DNA from: a virus
IMG/VR virus record: IMGVR_UViG_3300028581_000024
Span: 1-64,000 of that record
DNA: 64,000 nt
Strand: one strand, 5' to 3'
Shown: piece by piece, positions 8,357 through 17,303 of the stretch
Layout of the letters: each line of letters begins with the position of its first letter
Numbering within the stretch: position 1 is the stretch's first letter
Translations under genes and position numbers: made by a program
The notes under the pieces: model-generated
What the model was told of the DNA's origin: nothing
What the model saw: only the letters and a program-made list of their open reading frames with translations
Database searches by the model: none

Positions 8357-9108
8357 TCAAGGTATTTGGTTACATCTCCATACATCAGGGTTCCATCACT
8401 AACAAAAGTTATAACTGTTCTGCGATTTGGTGTAATGTCAATGATACCAGATTGCAGTGGGGTGTCATTGAAGCGGTAAGCTGTATCAAACGATGCATCA
8501 TTACCAGCAATGGCAGGCTGCAGACATGTCAACACATATGTGCCACCCTTTTTCATGTTGAGAGGATTGGATACAAAGTAGCTGCTGATCATTCTTATGA
8601 AGGTACATTGATCTGCATTTAAATCCCAAGATAACGTAAGTGGTGAGTTGTTGTTGGCGAGATTCGTGCCGCTAAATGTCTTGGAAGCAGTGTATTCCTG
8701 GGCAACGCCTAGATACATAACACCCGGTATATTCCATTGCGCGCTAAATGTACTAACAGTAGTGTAAACAGACTCATATTTTGAACTGTTTGCCTGAAAT
8801 ACTGTGTATGCCACATAAGCATTATTCCAATTATCAGAAAGGGTATTAATTGTTGTGTACATTGAGCGGGTATTTGCCCAATTACCAGAGAGAGTATTAA
8901 CAGTATTATATGTGGACCACCACTCAAAACTATTGGTTGGTATATTATATGAGCCAGCACCATCTGTTAATATAGTATAAAAGACCCCTTTAAATGGTAA
9001 TTCTTCTGAAGCAATAGGATCAGTATTAGAATCAGGTATAGTTATAGATGGAGCAGTATGATGACTTGCTCGATGTAGCTTACTATGAAATTTAAATGTT
9101 CCTGCCAT
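8353..9108 (-). CDS. Short tail protein, paralogue of the 1,020-residue adhesin
   Basis: 251 residues. Its N-terminus (FHSKLHRASHH, then DPIASEELPFKGVFY) matches the next gene downstream (FHNKFHSTNHH, then DPIAGADDPFVGTFY). It has four copies of a roughly 15-residue unit of the form Y-x-T-V-x-T-L-S-x-N-W, which may form a trimeric fibre shaft. Residues 165-251 match the region before the end of the larger protein (KKGGTYVL against KKGGDYTL, and SDGTLMYGDVTKY against SNGSKLHGKPTKY). It therefore looks like the larger protein without the propeller and LamG inserts and without the C-terminal module. The stop overlaps the next start by 4 bases. It is probably a virion tail or fibre component. Confidence 0.8.
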   Translation of the reverse strand: MAGTFKFHSKLHRASHHTAPSITIPDSNTDPIASEELPFKGVFYTILTDGAGSYNIPTNSFEWWSTYNTVNTLSGNWANTRSMYTTINTLSDNWNNAYVAYTVFQANSSKYESVYTTVSTFSAQWNIPGVMYLGVAQEYTASKTFSGTNLANNNSPLTLSWDLNADQCTFIRMISSYFVSNPLNMKKGGTYVLTCLQPAIAGNDASFDTAYRFNDTPLQSGIIDITPNRRTVITFVSDGTLMYGDVTKYLE

Positions 9109-9114
9109 AAAGCC

Positions 9115-10932
9115 TTATATAATAATTATGCCCGAACCACCGGTATAAGGGGCAAGATTAGAAATTGATATGCCACTATCATTGACAACGCCATCAGTGT
9201 TGCTGTAAGCTTTGAACACAGTTGGCTTCAATGATATGCCATCCCCTTGGTAGTAAATTGTGAAATCAAACATAGCATTATTGCTAGCAACTGATTTGGG
9301 TAGTAAGTTTGCATTGATATTATCCTGGTTAATAATTGAATTGAGAATTTGTACCTGGTAGTCATAGATTTTTTGCAGATTTCTGTTGATTGCTGCACCT
9401 TGGAAGTTTTCATTTATACAGACATTAGCAAATGTATTGACATCCAGCACAGTGTCTGTAAGAAAAAACGTATTGTACTGTTTTGAAACATAAGTTGTAA
9501 GTCCAGTAGTAGTTTTTCCTTCAAAAAATCTATACCCAGTGTTGCTGTTTAATAGTATTGTATTGTAAAGAAGCTTTTTAAATGCTTTATTATAAACCCA
9601 TGCTTGGTTATACTCATCTTTATTAATAAAAATATCTTGTAATGTGTAGATAGAAAAATCCTCATCCCGTTGCAAAGAGAAAATATTCAAGCCATCCTCA
9701 TACAGCAGAATTCTACCACTGGATAAAGTAGAGTGGTTAGCATACCACAGAATCTGATCTGTGGACACGTTTGGCACAACAGTTAGCCATTTACTAACTC
9801 CTGTTTGATAGGATATGCCAATTGTGGAGTTTGGTTTGGTTGTCCATTTTTTAATTATGGCATTGTTTGCTGTTAGTATGTAGAAGATTTGTGAATCATA
9901 GTTAGCAAATTTTAAATCAACAATTCTATCGCCACCCAGCACGATGTTTGAAAAATCATAGGATGTTGCAGACAGAACAGTATAATCCGAGGTTACATTC
10001 ATCACATACAGTGATTTGTCATTACAGGCAAATAGCTGATTGTCCCGAATGTTGTATGCCATTGCATTGAACCGACCAGCACGTTCAAACAAGGTCTTTA
10101 ATACTGTGGTGTTTAGCCAGTTTAGGTTTTTATCAAACGCTTTGATGCACTTGTTGCCAGTATCCTCTGCAAACAAAATCTCTCCAGTGTAAGCAATTTT
10201 ATTTAAGGAATTAAATTTGGTACGGTCAACTGATGTTCCCTTGCCCCCAATATAATTTGTCAGAAAGAATTTTTGTGCTGTACTGAACAATGTATCAGTA
10301 ATATCATATGTGTAGATATTATTAAGATTTTGATCAGCCACAAAAAGAATATCTTTATTTGTATCAATGGCTATGCCTGTAATGTTATTAAACCCAAGGC
10401 TACCCGACAGCGGATCTATGTTGCGTTGTGTTACTACAAATGGGCTGCCATTCACAACCAAGGGGTTAGTGTACTGGCTTGAGAAAGGTACAATTGTTAG
10501 AGTGGTTGGGCTTGCAGTAATTAAGACTGGAGAATTAAAGGTAGGTGCAATGTATGACAATGCCAGAGTACTATCACTGATTGACGCATATTGCTTGCCC
10601 CCACTCACAAAACTCACAGCATTGGTCGGATTTACTGATGGTGAGAATAGTTTAAATTCAAAAGCAGAAGTTGGCATGGCACCGGTGCCAGTGAGTCCAA
10701 ACCAACCAGAGTAAGTACTGGGTATGCTGTACCCTGCCACATTGCATAGTTTGTAGAGATATAAAAGATTGAAATACAATTTTTCAAGCTTAATGTTCAG
10801 AGTGCTTGCAACTGCCAACTCATTGGGCTGCAGTTCAATTTGATCGTAAGTAAACGGCAAGCTAAAAACATCATCAACAGACCGATCAAGCACCAACCCA
10901 TATTTTATGGCCTCATTTGCAATGCTATTCAT
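9115..10932 (-). CDS. Tail protein with NHL-like propeller
   Basis: 605 residues from the preferred start. An ATG 15 bases further upstream exists, but the ATG at 10932 has a GGGAG Shine-Dalgarno 5 bases away, which decides the start. Repeats such as ITGIAIDTNKDILFVADQ and a following YTYDIT are typical of NHL-type propellers (about residues 170-420). The last part carries the shared C-terminal module (YYQGDGISLKP and APYTGGSGIIII). The start overlaps the end of the upstream adhesin by 8 bases. A role in the tail-fibre or baseplate periphery is inferred from position and domains; no T4 counterpart is recognised. Confidence 0.8.
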   Translation of the reverse strand: MNSIANEAIKYGLVLDRSVDDVFSLPFTYDQIELQPNELAVASTLNIKLEKLYFNLLYLYKLCNVAGYSIPSTYSGWFGLTGTGAMPTSAFEFKLFSPSVNPTNAVSFVSGGKQYASISDSTLALSYIAPTFNSPVLITASPTTLTIVPFSSQYTNPLVVNGSPFVVTQRNIDPLSGSLGFNNITGIAIDTNKDILFVADQNLNNIYTYDITDTLFSTAQKFFLTNYIGGKGTSVDRTKFNSLNKIAYTGEILFAEDTGNKCIKAFDKNLNWLNTTVLKTLFERAGRFNAMAYNIRDNQLFACNDKSLYVMNVTSDYTVLSATSYDFSNIVLGGDRIVDLKFANYDSQIFYILTANNAIIKKWTTKPNSTIGISYQTGVSKWLTVVPNVSTDQILWYANHSTLSSGRILLYEDGLNIFSLQRDEDFSIYTLQDIFINKDEYNQAWVYNKAFKKLLYNTILLNSNTGYRFFEGKTTTGLTTYVSKQYNTFFLTDTVLDVNTFANVCINENFQGAAINRNLQKIYDYQVQILNSIINQDNINANLLPKSVASNNAMFDFTIYYQGDGISLKPTVFKAYSNTDGVVNDSGISISNLAPYTGGSGIIII

Positions 10933-13900
10933 TTCGTCTCCCTGCATTAGTTAGTGTATTGCCTGGAAAATATGGTTGTAAATATGTTGCACTTTGACTT
11001 GGCAGTGTTGTGATCCACTTGAGATTGTTGAGCTTTGAATAGGCAGGTGTTATATCTTTTATTCTATTAATGATGGCAACATTCAATCTGTCACGGCAAG
11101 TGTTGTCAAGCACATTGTCGTTTATGTAAATATTATAAAGCGTACTCTTAGCGCCAGGCACACCTTGCTTGAAATAACGGGATGCTATGTCCAGGAAGTT
11201 GCGCTTACCTGAAGGCATGTCAAATGTTAAATCATTGGGCATGATCCGCTCTTTATAATGCATGCCAATATCAAAATAGTCGAGCTCTCTGTTATACAAG
11301 TAGAAATTTTGTATTTCAAAATCTTTCACAAAGTAGCTAGTTTTTATGCTTTTTGCGTTGTCAAGATAGTCGCTCAACAGCAAACCATTATAATATGGTG
11401 TTGCACCTGCAAATACTCTGTCTGTGAGTAGAGGCATAAAGTTGTATTTGTTAGGCTCAAATGATGTTGTGCTGTATAATTCTCCATCCAAATAAAGCTT
11501 CAATGTGCCTGCTGGTGGATTGAGAGCAATAGCGAAATGATGATACCCGCTGTCCAGATCACTACCTTGCACAGTTACAGAAGGAATTGCTATATCTTCT
11601 GTATTAAACTGATTATACAATCGAGCTTTGAATGTCAAGACACCTGTGCCATACCGATACTTTAAATAGGAGTAATTAAAGTTATGATTACAAGGTTCGA
11701 TCTTGGAGTTAAAGCTACCGTTCACATCAATGAATGTGGTATCAATCACGTTACCGTCATAATCTAATTTAAATCCTACTGCTTTGCTAACATCAGATCC
11801 GCTTGCCGTAACTAATACTGATTGTTCCAATTCACCATTATAAAAATTTTCTATAAAAGTAACATTCTTTATGTTAACAGGTTGTGTAGAAAACGCTGAA
11901 GCTGCTACAAGGGCAGTAGTAAATGCTAAGGTCTGATGGGGGCCGTAGACTGCTATAAAATTACTGTCACCAGCCCATATGTTATTATTCATATCAATAT
12001 TAAAAAACGAAAATGTACCTTTGGTGCCAGCAACAGTGCAGAGTTGACTTGTTGTTGTGTTGTATTTGCATATAATGCCTGAGCTAAGAAAAAACAAACC
12101 ATCACTCCTGACAATACTATTTGTACCGTCCACAAGAATAATTCTACCATCCAACAGCCTGGATACCTGTAATGCGTCAACTGGTTTTCCAATAATTAAG
12201 TCTGCAGATGCAGGATATACCAGATTGGATGTCAAGTCTATTGCACTCAGCCCCCTATCAGAATACAACACATACCCTCGGGCCTCATCATTAGATGCAT
12301 GAATTATGTTGTACTTAGAGCTAGAGAGAGCTGGTGTTGCATCAACAATGGTTTCACGTATGTCATACTCCACTACCTGCATTCTATCGGTAATAACGTG
12401 AAATGAATTAAGAGCGTCACGGCGAAGAACAAAATCAATATTTCCAAAAGTAGATAGAGCTGTATCATAAGTGTCCACTGCATCCAAATCAGCATTATAT
12501 GCAACAAGAGCACCATTCTTACCATAAAACAGCAAAGGCGTTACTTGAGAGTAATTAAAAATCCCGAGACCATAATCATTGTAATTGCCAAAAATTTCAT
12601 ATCCCAGGGGTTTATTCCAATTGGAACTGTTTGCCCACAAAGTCATTGTAAAGGTGTTGGTATCTAGCTTGATGTTATTAACGTCAAAATAACTATATCG
12701 ACGCCCATCAAAGGCGTATGAGGTAAGATTCTCATTTATGATAGGATCCACATTAGTACCATTCCATATTGAGTAGTATGTAAAGTTTTTTTGTTTCAAC
12801 GTCTTTGACAAACTATTGATATTATTAATTGCATCAATTTTTCCAAAACGAGAATATGCATACCAACACCCTGGTTCCAGAGTTAAACTAGATGGAGTAT
12901 CAACAATGCCAGTTTTTAAATTGTATCCGTCAAAAGATGTAATGTATGTTACATTGCCATCAATAGCACACAGAGCTTGAAATGCTGTATTTTTTGTGGG
13001 TGTATAGTATCTATCCATCCACACAGGTCTCACATTTTTATCATTACCACCAGATAACCAGCTGCAAAGCCACTGACCTGTTTGTTCTCCTGTGGCATCA
13101 CCTTGATTGCTTGTGTACTTGTAATTGGCTTGCTTTTTGAAAATCTTATCACTCTTCAAGGGGTGGTTACCTGCAACTGCACCTGCCTCAACTAATTTTG
13201 ACGATTTAATGTTGAGTCTTTTGTAAGGGTACATATCCTGAGGTGTATGAAACCATGTTGTTTTACCTTGGTCGAAGGTGTATGGGGTTGAATAACAATC
13301 ATACTGGAGATGAAGCTTTTCATATCCTTGCTCTTGCCGTCTTCCTGAAAAAATGGTATTATAATTTCTGTAAAAAGTTGCATTTTCATTAATGAACACA
13401 TTACCTCTGCCTTGCTGATTTTTTATATTCAGTTGATTCTTCAAGGTTAAAATATTGGTCTTTAGAGTGGAGCCTTCAAGGTTCTCAAACTCACTATGCA
13501 ATAGGAAGTTGTTATCTATGCCAAAAAAACTATCCGCAACATTTATGTTTAAATTATTTTGATTGAATCCTGTCTCATATGTACCCCAGTCGTTGGTAAT
13601 CTCTGGAGCAGTAGGAACATCAAAAAAATCCATATAAAACCCTTTTCTTACACTATTGAATGCAATATCACTAGTGCTGGACAGGGATAATTTTCGATTA
13701 TTAACATCGTTTATAATATAGTATGCAAATCCTCTGATTCTCACTTGAAGAGTAAGCTCTCTTGTGGTTTTATCAAAAGTATACACAAACTTTCTCGTAT
13801 AATCATTAGAAGCACTAAACGCACTCAACACTAAGAAATCTAAACTCAATGAGCTAGGATTAAATGACAAATAGTATCTATTGTTGTTGGTTGTGAGGTT

Positions 13901-14338
13901 GGATATAGTAGCAAGGTATGGATTGATCATATCCACCTCAAAAATACAATTGTTTGCAATACCGGACAGCGTCACAGTCATGGAGTTGGTAAAAGACAGT
14001 TGCGATAAACCAGCAGGGGTGTTTGTAGGTATGTTTGTAAGACTCAGGTGTCTGTTTACACCGTCTACAGTATTATATATGGTGCCAAATAATACATTAT
14101 TGAGCTTTTCTGGAGTTTTAAAATCTGTAATTGAAGCCAAATCCAGAGGTTTTGTCAGGTGTAGAAAACTATAATTGTTGTTATTGAAGTCATGTGTTTC
14201 CAGGAAAATAGGGGAAAAAAAAGTAGACAGATTACCATCAATACATATGCTCTTATTAGTGAAATCTATTTGATTATCATATATATAGGAAGCACTCAAT
14301 CCCTTATAATTACTTGGTGTTACAAAACTGGTAAGCAT
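10925..14338 (-). CDS. Large tail adhesin with two LamG-like domains
   Basis: 1,137 residues. Two LamG/concanavalin-like domains are visible. One lies near residues 555-640 (NTFTMTLWANSSNW) and one near 920-1010 (GYHHFAIALNPPAGTLKLYLDG, the typical end of a LamG strand pair). Between them are propeller-like segments (GDSNFIAVYG). LamG domains commonly bind sugars or proteins, so a receptor-binding or decorating role is likely. The gene starts a transcription unit: GATAAATA at 14343-14350 ends 4 bases before the ATG and there is no Shine-Dalgarno, a predicted leaderless start. It lacks the shared C-terminal module and ends in a basic tail. Confidence 0.8.
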   Translation of the reverse strand: MLTSFVTPSNYKGLSASYIYDNQIDFTNKSICIDGNLSTFFSPIFLETHDFNNNNYSFLHLTKPLDLASITDFKTPEKLNNVLFGTIYNTVDGVNRHLSLTNIPTNTPAGLSQLSFTNSMTVTLSGIANNCIFEVDMINPYLATISNLTTNNNRYYLSFNPSSLSLDFLVLSAFSASNDYTRKFVYTFDKTTRELTLQVRIRGFAYYIINDVNNRKLSLSSTSDIAFNSVRKGFYMDFFDVPTAPEITNDWGTYETGFNQNNLNINVADSFFGIDNNFLLHSEFENLEGSTLKTNILTLKNQLNIKNQQGRGNVFINENATFYRNYNTIFSGRRQEQGYEKLHLQYDCYSTPYTFDQGKTTWFHTPQDMYPYKRLNIKSSKLVEAGAVAGNHPLKSDKIFKKQANYKYTSNQGDATGEQTGQWLCSWLSGGNDKNVRPVWMDRYYTPTKNTAFQALCAIDGNVTYITSFDGYNLKTGIVDTPSSLTLEPGCWYAYSRFGKIDAINNINSLSKTLKQKNFTYYSIWNGTNVDPIINENLTSYAFDGRRYSYFDVNNIKLDTNTFTMTLWANSSNWNKPLGYEIFGNYNDYGLGIFNYSQVTPLLFYGKNGALVAYNADLDAVDTYDTALSTFGNIDFVLRRDALNSFHVITDRMQVVEYDIRETIVDATPALSSSKYNIIHASNDEARGYVLYSDRGLSAIDLTSNLVYPASADLIIGKPVDALQVSRLLDGRIILVDGTNSIVRSDGLFFLSSGIICKYNTTTSQLCTVAGTKGTFSFFNIDMNNNIWAGDSNFIAVYGPHQTLAFTTALVAASAFSTQPVNIKNVTFIENFYNGELEQSVLVTASGSDVSKAVGFKLDYDGNVIDTTFIDVNGSFNSKIEPCNHNFNYSYLKYRYGTGVLTFKARLYNQFNTEDIAIPSVTVQGSDLDSGYHHFAIALNPPAGTLKLYLDGELYSTTSFEPNKYNFMPLLTDRVFAGATPYYNGLLLSDYLDNAKSIKTSYFVKDFEIQNFYLYNRELDYFDIGMHYKERIMPNDLTFDMPSGKRNFLDIASRYFKQGVPGAKSTLYNIYINDNVLDNTCRDRLNVAIINRIKDITPAYSKLNNLKWITTLPSQSATYLQPYFPGNTLTNAGRRNE

Positions 14339-14342
14339 ATTT

Positions 14343-14350
14343 TATTTATC
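14343..14350 (-). promoter_or_regulatory. Late promoter box
   Basis: GATAAATA on the minus strand, 4 bases before the ATG of the 1,137-residue adhesin gene. Confidence 0.65.
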
Positions 14351-14356
14351 CAGTTA

Positions 14357-15331
14357 TTAGGTATATCGAATATCAATGCCTTCAGCAGCAAAGTATGGGG
14401 GACCGTCACCACTAATGGTCACCCCCGATGTAACATTATTGTATGGTATTAGATCCTCAGATGGAACCAATTGAATATAACTTGGCACCAGGTCAATGCC
14501 TTCACCTTCAATATAATTAAACCCTATTTCTGGGGCTATCACAGGATTCTCTTGTACAGGTTGATCAAATTGCTTGGGAACCAGTGCGCTTACCTGTGGT
14601 TTATTTCGCGATGGCGGTACTGGCTCAACTAAATTAGGCAGTGTAGATAATGATGGTACAGCAAATTCAAGATCACTAATATTGAGTGCGTTCTTAAATA
14701 TTTGTCTATCATTTTTCTTTTCCAGTGTAAGAATTATATCAAACCCAGCAGTCTGCTGTGCATTAAGCAACACAACATCCTCATATATATCTAAAATACC
14801 ACATCTGAATGTGCTCAATGTTAAAGTGTATGTGTTGACACAACAATCATTCCGTATGACACTTATTGTTGGTGTGTATGTGGTAACAAGTGTGTTTGTT
14901 GGGTAGTAGGTCCTGCTAACAACTGTATTAATTGGGGAATATATCACCCCGTCAATGGCTGAGAAGTCAACCGTGTACATTTCACTGCCATCTCCAAAAT
15001 TATATATTACCTTGATAACACGGGAATCAGTTTCATCAATGCCGCTCAACCTAAAATTAACTGTAGTGTTACAAAATAATTTAAATGCACCAATCTGGTA
15101 AGTTTTATAACAGTAATCCTGGAAGCACACATCATACATTGGGCCACCAGAGGTAACACTGTCAAATGTAACACCACCTAGTGCAGACAAGGGCCCGCCA
15201 AACGCAGTTAATGGGTAAAAAATATTCACACCACTTATTGGATCTTTAAAAATATAATGATCAAGATAGTTGCAGTATCCTAGAGCAGATATTGACGCAG
15301 AAGTTATGTAGATGTTGGCTTCAGCACTCAT
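14357..15331 (-). CDS. PKD-like tail protein with shared C-terminal module
   Basis: 324 residues. A PKD-like beta-sandwich is suggested by YNFGDGS (residues 110-116) and the strand pattern TTYTPTISVIRNDCCVNTY that follows. Several cysteines (CFQDYCYKTY, NDCCVNT) could form disulfides. The C-terminus carries the two-part module seen in three neighbours (YIEGEGIDLVP, then PPYFAAEGIDIRYT). The start overlaps the stop of the upstream gene by 4 bases, and the next downstream unit begins with its own late promoter. Structural tail role is inferred. Confidence 0.75.
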   Translation of the reverse strand: MSAEANIYITSASISALGYCNYLDHYIFKDPISGVNIFYPLTAFGGPLSALGGVTFDSVTSGGPMYDVCFQDYCYKTYQIGAFKLFCNTTVNFRLSGIDETDSRVIKVIYNFGDGSEMYTVDFSAIDGVIYSPINTVVSRTYYPTNTLVTTYTPTISVIRNDCCVNTYTLTLSTFRCGILDIYEDVVLLNAQQTAGFDIILTLEKKNDRQIFKNALNISDLEFAVPSLSTLPNLVEPVPPSRNKPQVSALVPKQFDQPVQENPVIAPEIGFNYIEGEGIDLVPSYIQLVPSEDLIPYNNVTSGVTISGDGPPYFAAEGIDIRYT

Positions 15332-17289
15332 GAGTTAATTAGGCAGCTTAAATTAAGCATATATGTGTTGTTCTCTAGGTCAATGACAAATCCACTCTGA
15401 TCTATGATAGATATAGCACAGTCGGGAATTGCCAAATGGGCCGGTGGGGCGTTGAATAAGCAGTCTGTGTTGTAAATGCAGAGATAAGATTTGGTATACT
15501 TTGGAGTATATGGTGCAACCACTGAAACAAAGTTATCATATGCATTGACAGATTGTCCAAAAAACATATATTTCTCTCTAAAGCCAGAAGCCGGTGTAAT
15601 GGTGGTTGCTTGTGTGAAAATACCATCATCAGCTCTTCGAAACACATATACCCGTCCTACATTAACTGCTTCATATGTGCCTCCAGGGTTCAAATAAGCC
15701 TCACCAGGTGCACCCACTACACATATCTTATTATTGACGGTAACATCTGTGCCAAAATTACCTGCTATACTATTAATATTATAAAACTCTCCCAACCCCA
15801 TGATTTTATTCCAATTATTTGTAGTTGTAGACAGATAGTAATGGTACACTTCACCTTGCCCTGGATTAGAGAATGATGGCTTTTGGGCAACTGAGGCACC
15901 CACCATCAGATCTCTGCCATAAAGACTTGTGGTGTAGCCAAACCGACTTATGCCAGATGCTGGAGACAAAATGGTTTGCAAATAATTCCAGGAGCTTGTT
16001 GTGTCGCGCTGAAATGCATGCACATATTGATTTGAATTACCAATTATTAGATTGTCACCGTACAGTTGAGTACTTACACCTAGCCCTGTGCCAGATAGCA
16101 CAAAGGATGGAAGTATGGTTTGATATAAACTCCAGGTGCCAATAATTGTTGGGTTGTTACTAGTCTCAATGTAGGTATAGATAAAAATACCACCAACTGT
16201 GCCAGTATCTTCATTAGCTTGTGTGCATATTACCAAGGTGTTTCCATCAATATCTGCAGAAACAGGTGTTGAGTTGTCTGGAGTGGGTATGGTATTAACC
16301 CTAACAAGCTTTTGCCCCAAGTACTCCAGCAACACAACATCACTTGTGTTGTTGAGCTTGCCAACAACTGTTGTATCATCTTGCCCCAGTATAGTAATAC
16401 CAGCGCCAGTGTATATGGTATTCTGAAGTGAGTAGCTATTTAAATCTGTTGTATAGTTTTCAATCTTTCGACTCACAGGTACTGCAATGAATTCTTGACC
16501 CATGCCAAGCTTGCTTGATGGGCTGTGATTGTCCAGCTCTATTATTTGATCACAGGTAGGTATTAGATCCAGGGACCGCTCGATCCCCGGGAACCCTGCA
16601 ATATTAAAATTTCTTATTAAAAATTTTGTTGTGTTATCGTCAGTTGTGTTTGTGAGCGCAACCTTGAATGTTTTTCTGGACATGCTGGGTCTAGTAATTT
16701 TCAAAACATCAACAAAGTCCTTTTCTCTAGGATTTTGCTTCAGCTGGACTCTCACATCTTCAAATTGCTTGCTCACAATTATACGAACAGATCTATAATT
16801 GTCATCATTTATGGCACTTACCTGTTGATCAATAGTAAAAGTCTCAAGACCAGGCACATCAACAATGTTCTTGTGATCTGCTAAATTGTAGAGAAGGTTG
16901 AAATTGTTTTGAATGCCATCACGCACAATGATACTGGGTTGTGGTCTGAGGGCAGACAGCGCTATGCCATCCACCATGTCTGTGGCAAGTGCAAATCTAC
17001 CTGAAGAATCAAAACCAATTCCGAGAATTGCACCTTGTATTCCACCATAACCACCTAATCTGCAGGAATCAGAAGATCTACTTGAAGATGTGTAACCGAG
17101 ACTTTGGCCAGGTCCCCCATCACGAGGCATATCTATGATGCTATCAAAAAAAACTACAGCAAATCCACCAGTTGGTAGCTGTTGTGGGTTGTATCTTGCA
17201 TATTCAAAGGAAATAATAGCATCAGAAAAACTATCCAGAGGCTGATTATTATAAATCGCTATATTTTTATCAGTTTCTGGGGTGTTCAT
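15328..17289 (-). CDS. Tail protein with FG-GAP-like propeller
   Basis: 653 residues. The second half has integrin-alpha-like FG-GAP repeats: G-x-x-L-x-G-D-x-L-x-x-G (LYGDNLIIGNS, LYGRDLMVGAS, VNNKICVVGAP), each followed by a strand ending in Y-V-F or Y-H-Y. These predict a seven-bladed propeller over about residues 340-620. The N-terminal half is beta-rich and may be a separate lectin-like domain (GGFAVVFFDS, GFDSSGRFAL). It begins a unit: ATTAAATA at 17294-17301 is 4 bases from the ATG and no Shine-Dalgarno is seen. Host recognition is inferred. Confidence 0.78.
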   Translation of the reverse strand: MNTPETDKNIAIYNNQPLDSFSDAIISFEYARYNPQQLPTGGFAVVFFDSIIDMPRDGGPGQSLGYTSSSRSSDSCRLGGYGGIQGAILGIGFDSSGRFALATDMVDGIALSALRPQPSIIVRDGIQNNFNLLYNLADHKNIVDVPGLETFTIDQQVSAINDDNYRSVRIIVSKQFEDVRVQLKQNPREKDFVDVLKITRPSMSRKTFKVALTNTTDDNTTKFLIRNFNIAGFPGIERSLDLIPTCDQIIELDNHSPSSKLGMGQEFIAVPVSRKIENYTTDLNSYSLQNTIYTGAGITILGQDDTTVVGKLNNTSDVVLLEYLGQKLVRVNTIPTPDNSTPVSADIDGNTLVICTQANEDTGTVGGIFIYTYIETSNNPTIIGTWSLYQTILPSFVLSGTGLGVSTQLYGDNLIIGNSNQYVHAFQRDTTSSWNYLQTILSPASGISRFGYTTSLYGRDLMVGASVAQKPSFSNPGQGEVYHYYLSTTTNNWNKIMGLGEFYNINSIAGNFGTDVTVNNKICVVGAPGEAYLNPGGTYEAVNVGRVYVFRRADDGIFTQATTITPASGFREKYMFFGQSVNAYDNFVSVVAPYTPKYTKSYLCIYNTDCLFNAPPAHLAIPDCAISIIDQSGFVIDLENNTYMLNLSCLINS

Positions 17290-17293
17290 ATAT

Positions 17294-17301
17294 TATTTAA
17301 T
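17294..17301 (-). promoter_or_regulatory. Degenerate late promoter box
   Basis: ATTAAATA on the minus strand, 4 bases before an ATG. The same variant with the same spacing occurs before the gene starting at 47128. Confidence 0.45.
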
Positions 17302-17303
17302 CA

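Noticed and set aside
8089-8622. 177-codon open frame on the plus strand inside the tail genes
   Set aside because: Antisense to two well-supported adhesin genes, composition unlike a protein (many W, C and H), with no promoter or ribosome site.
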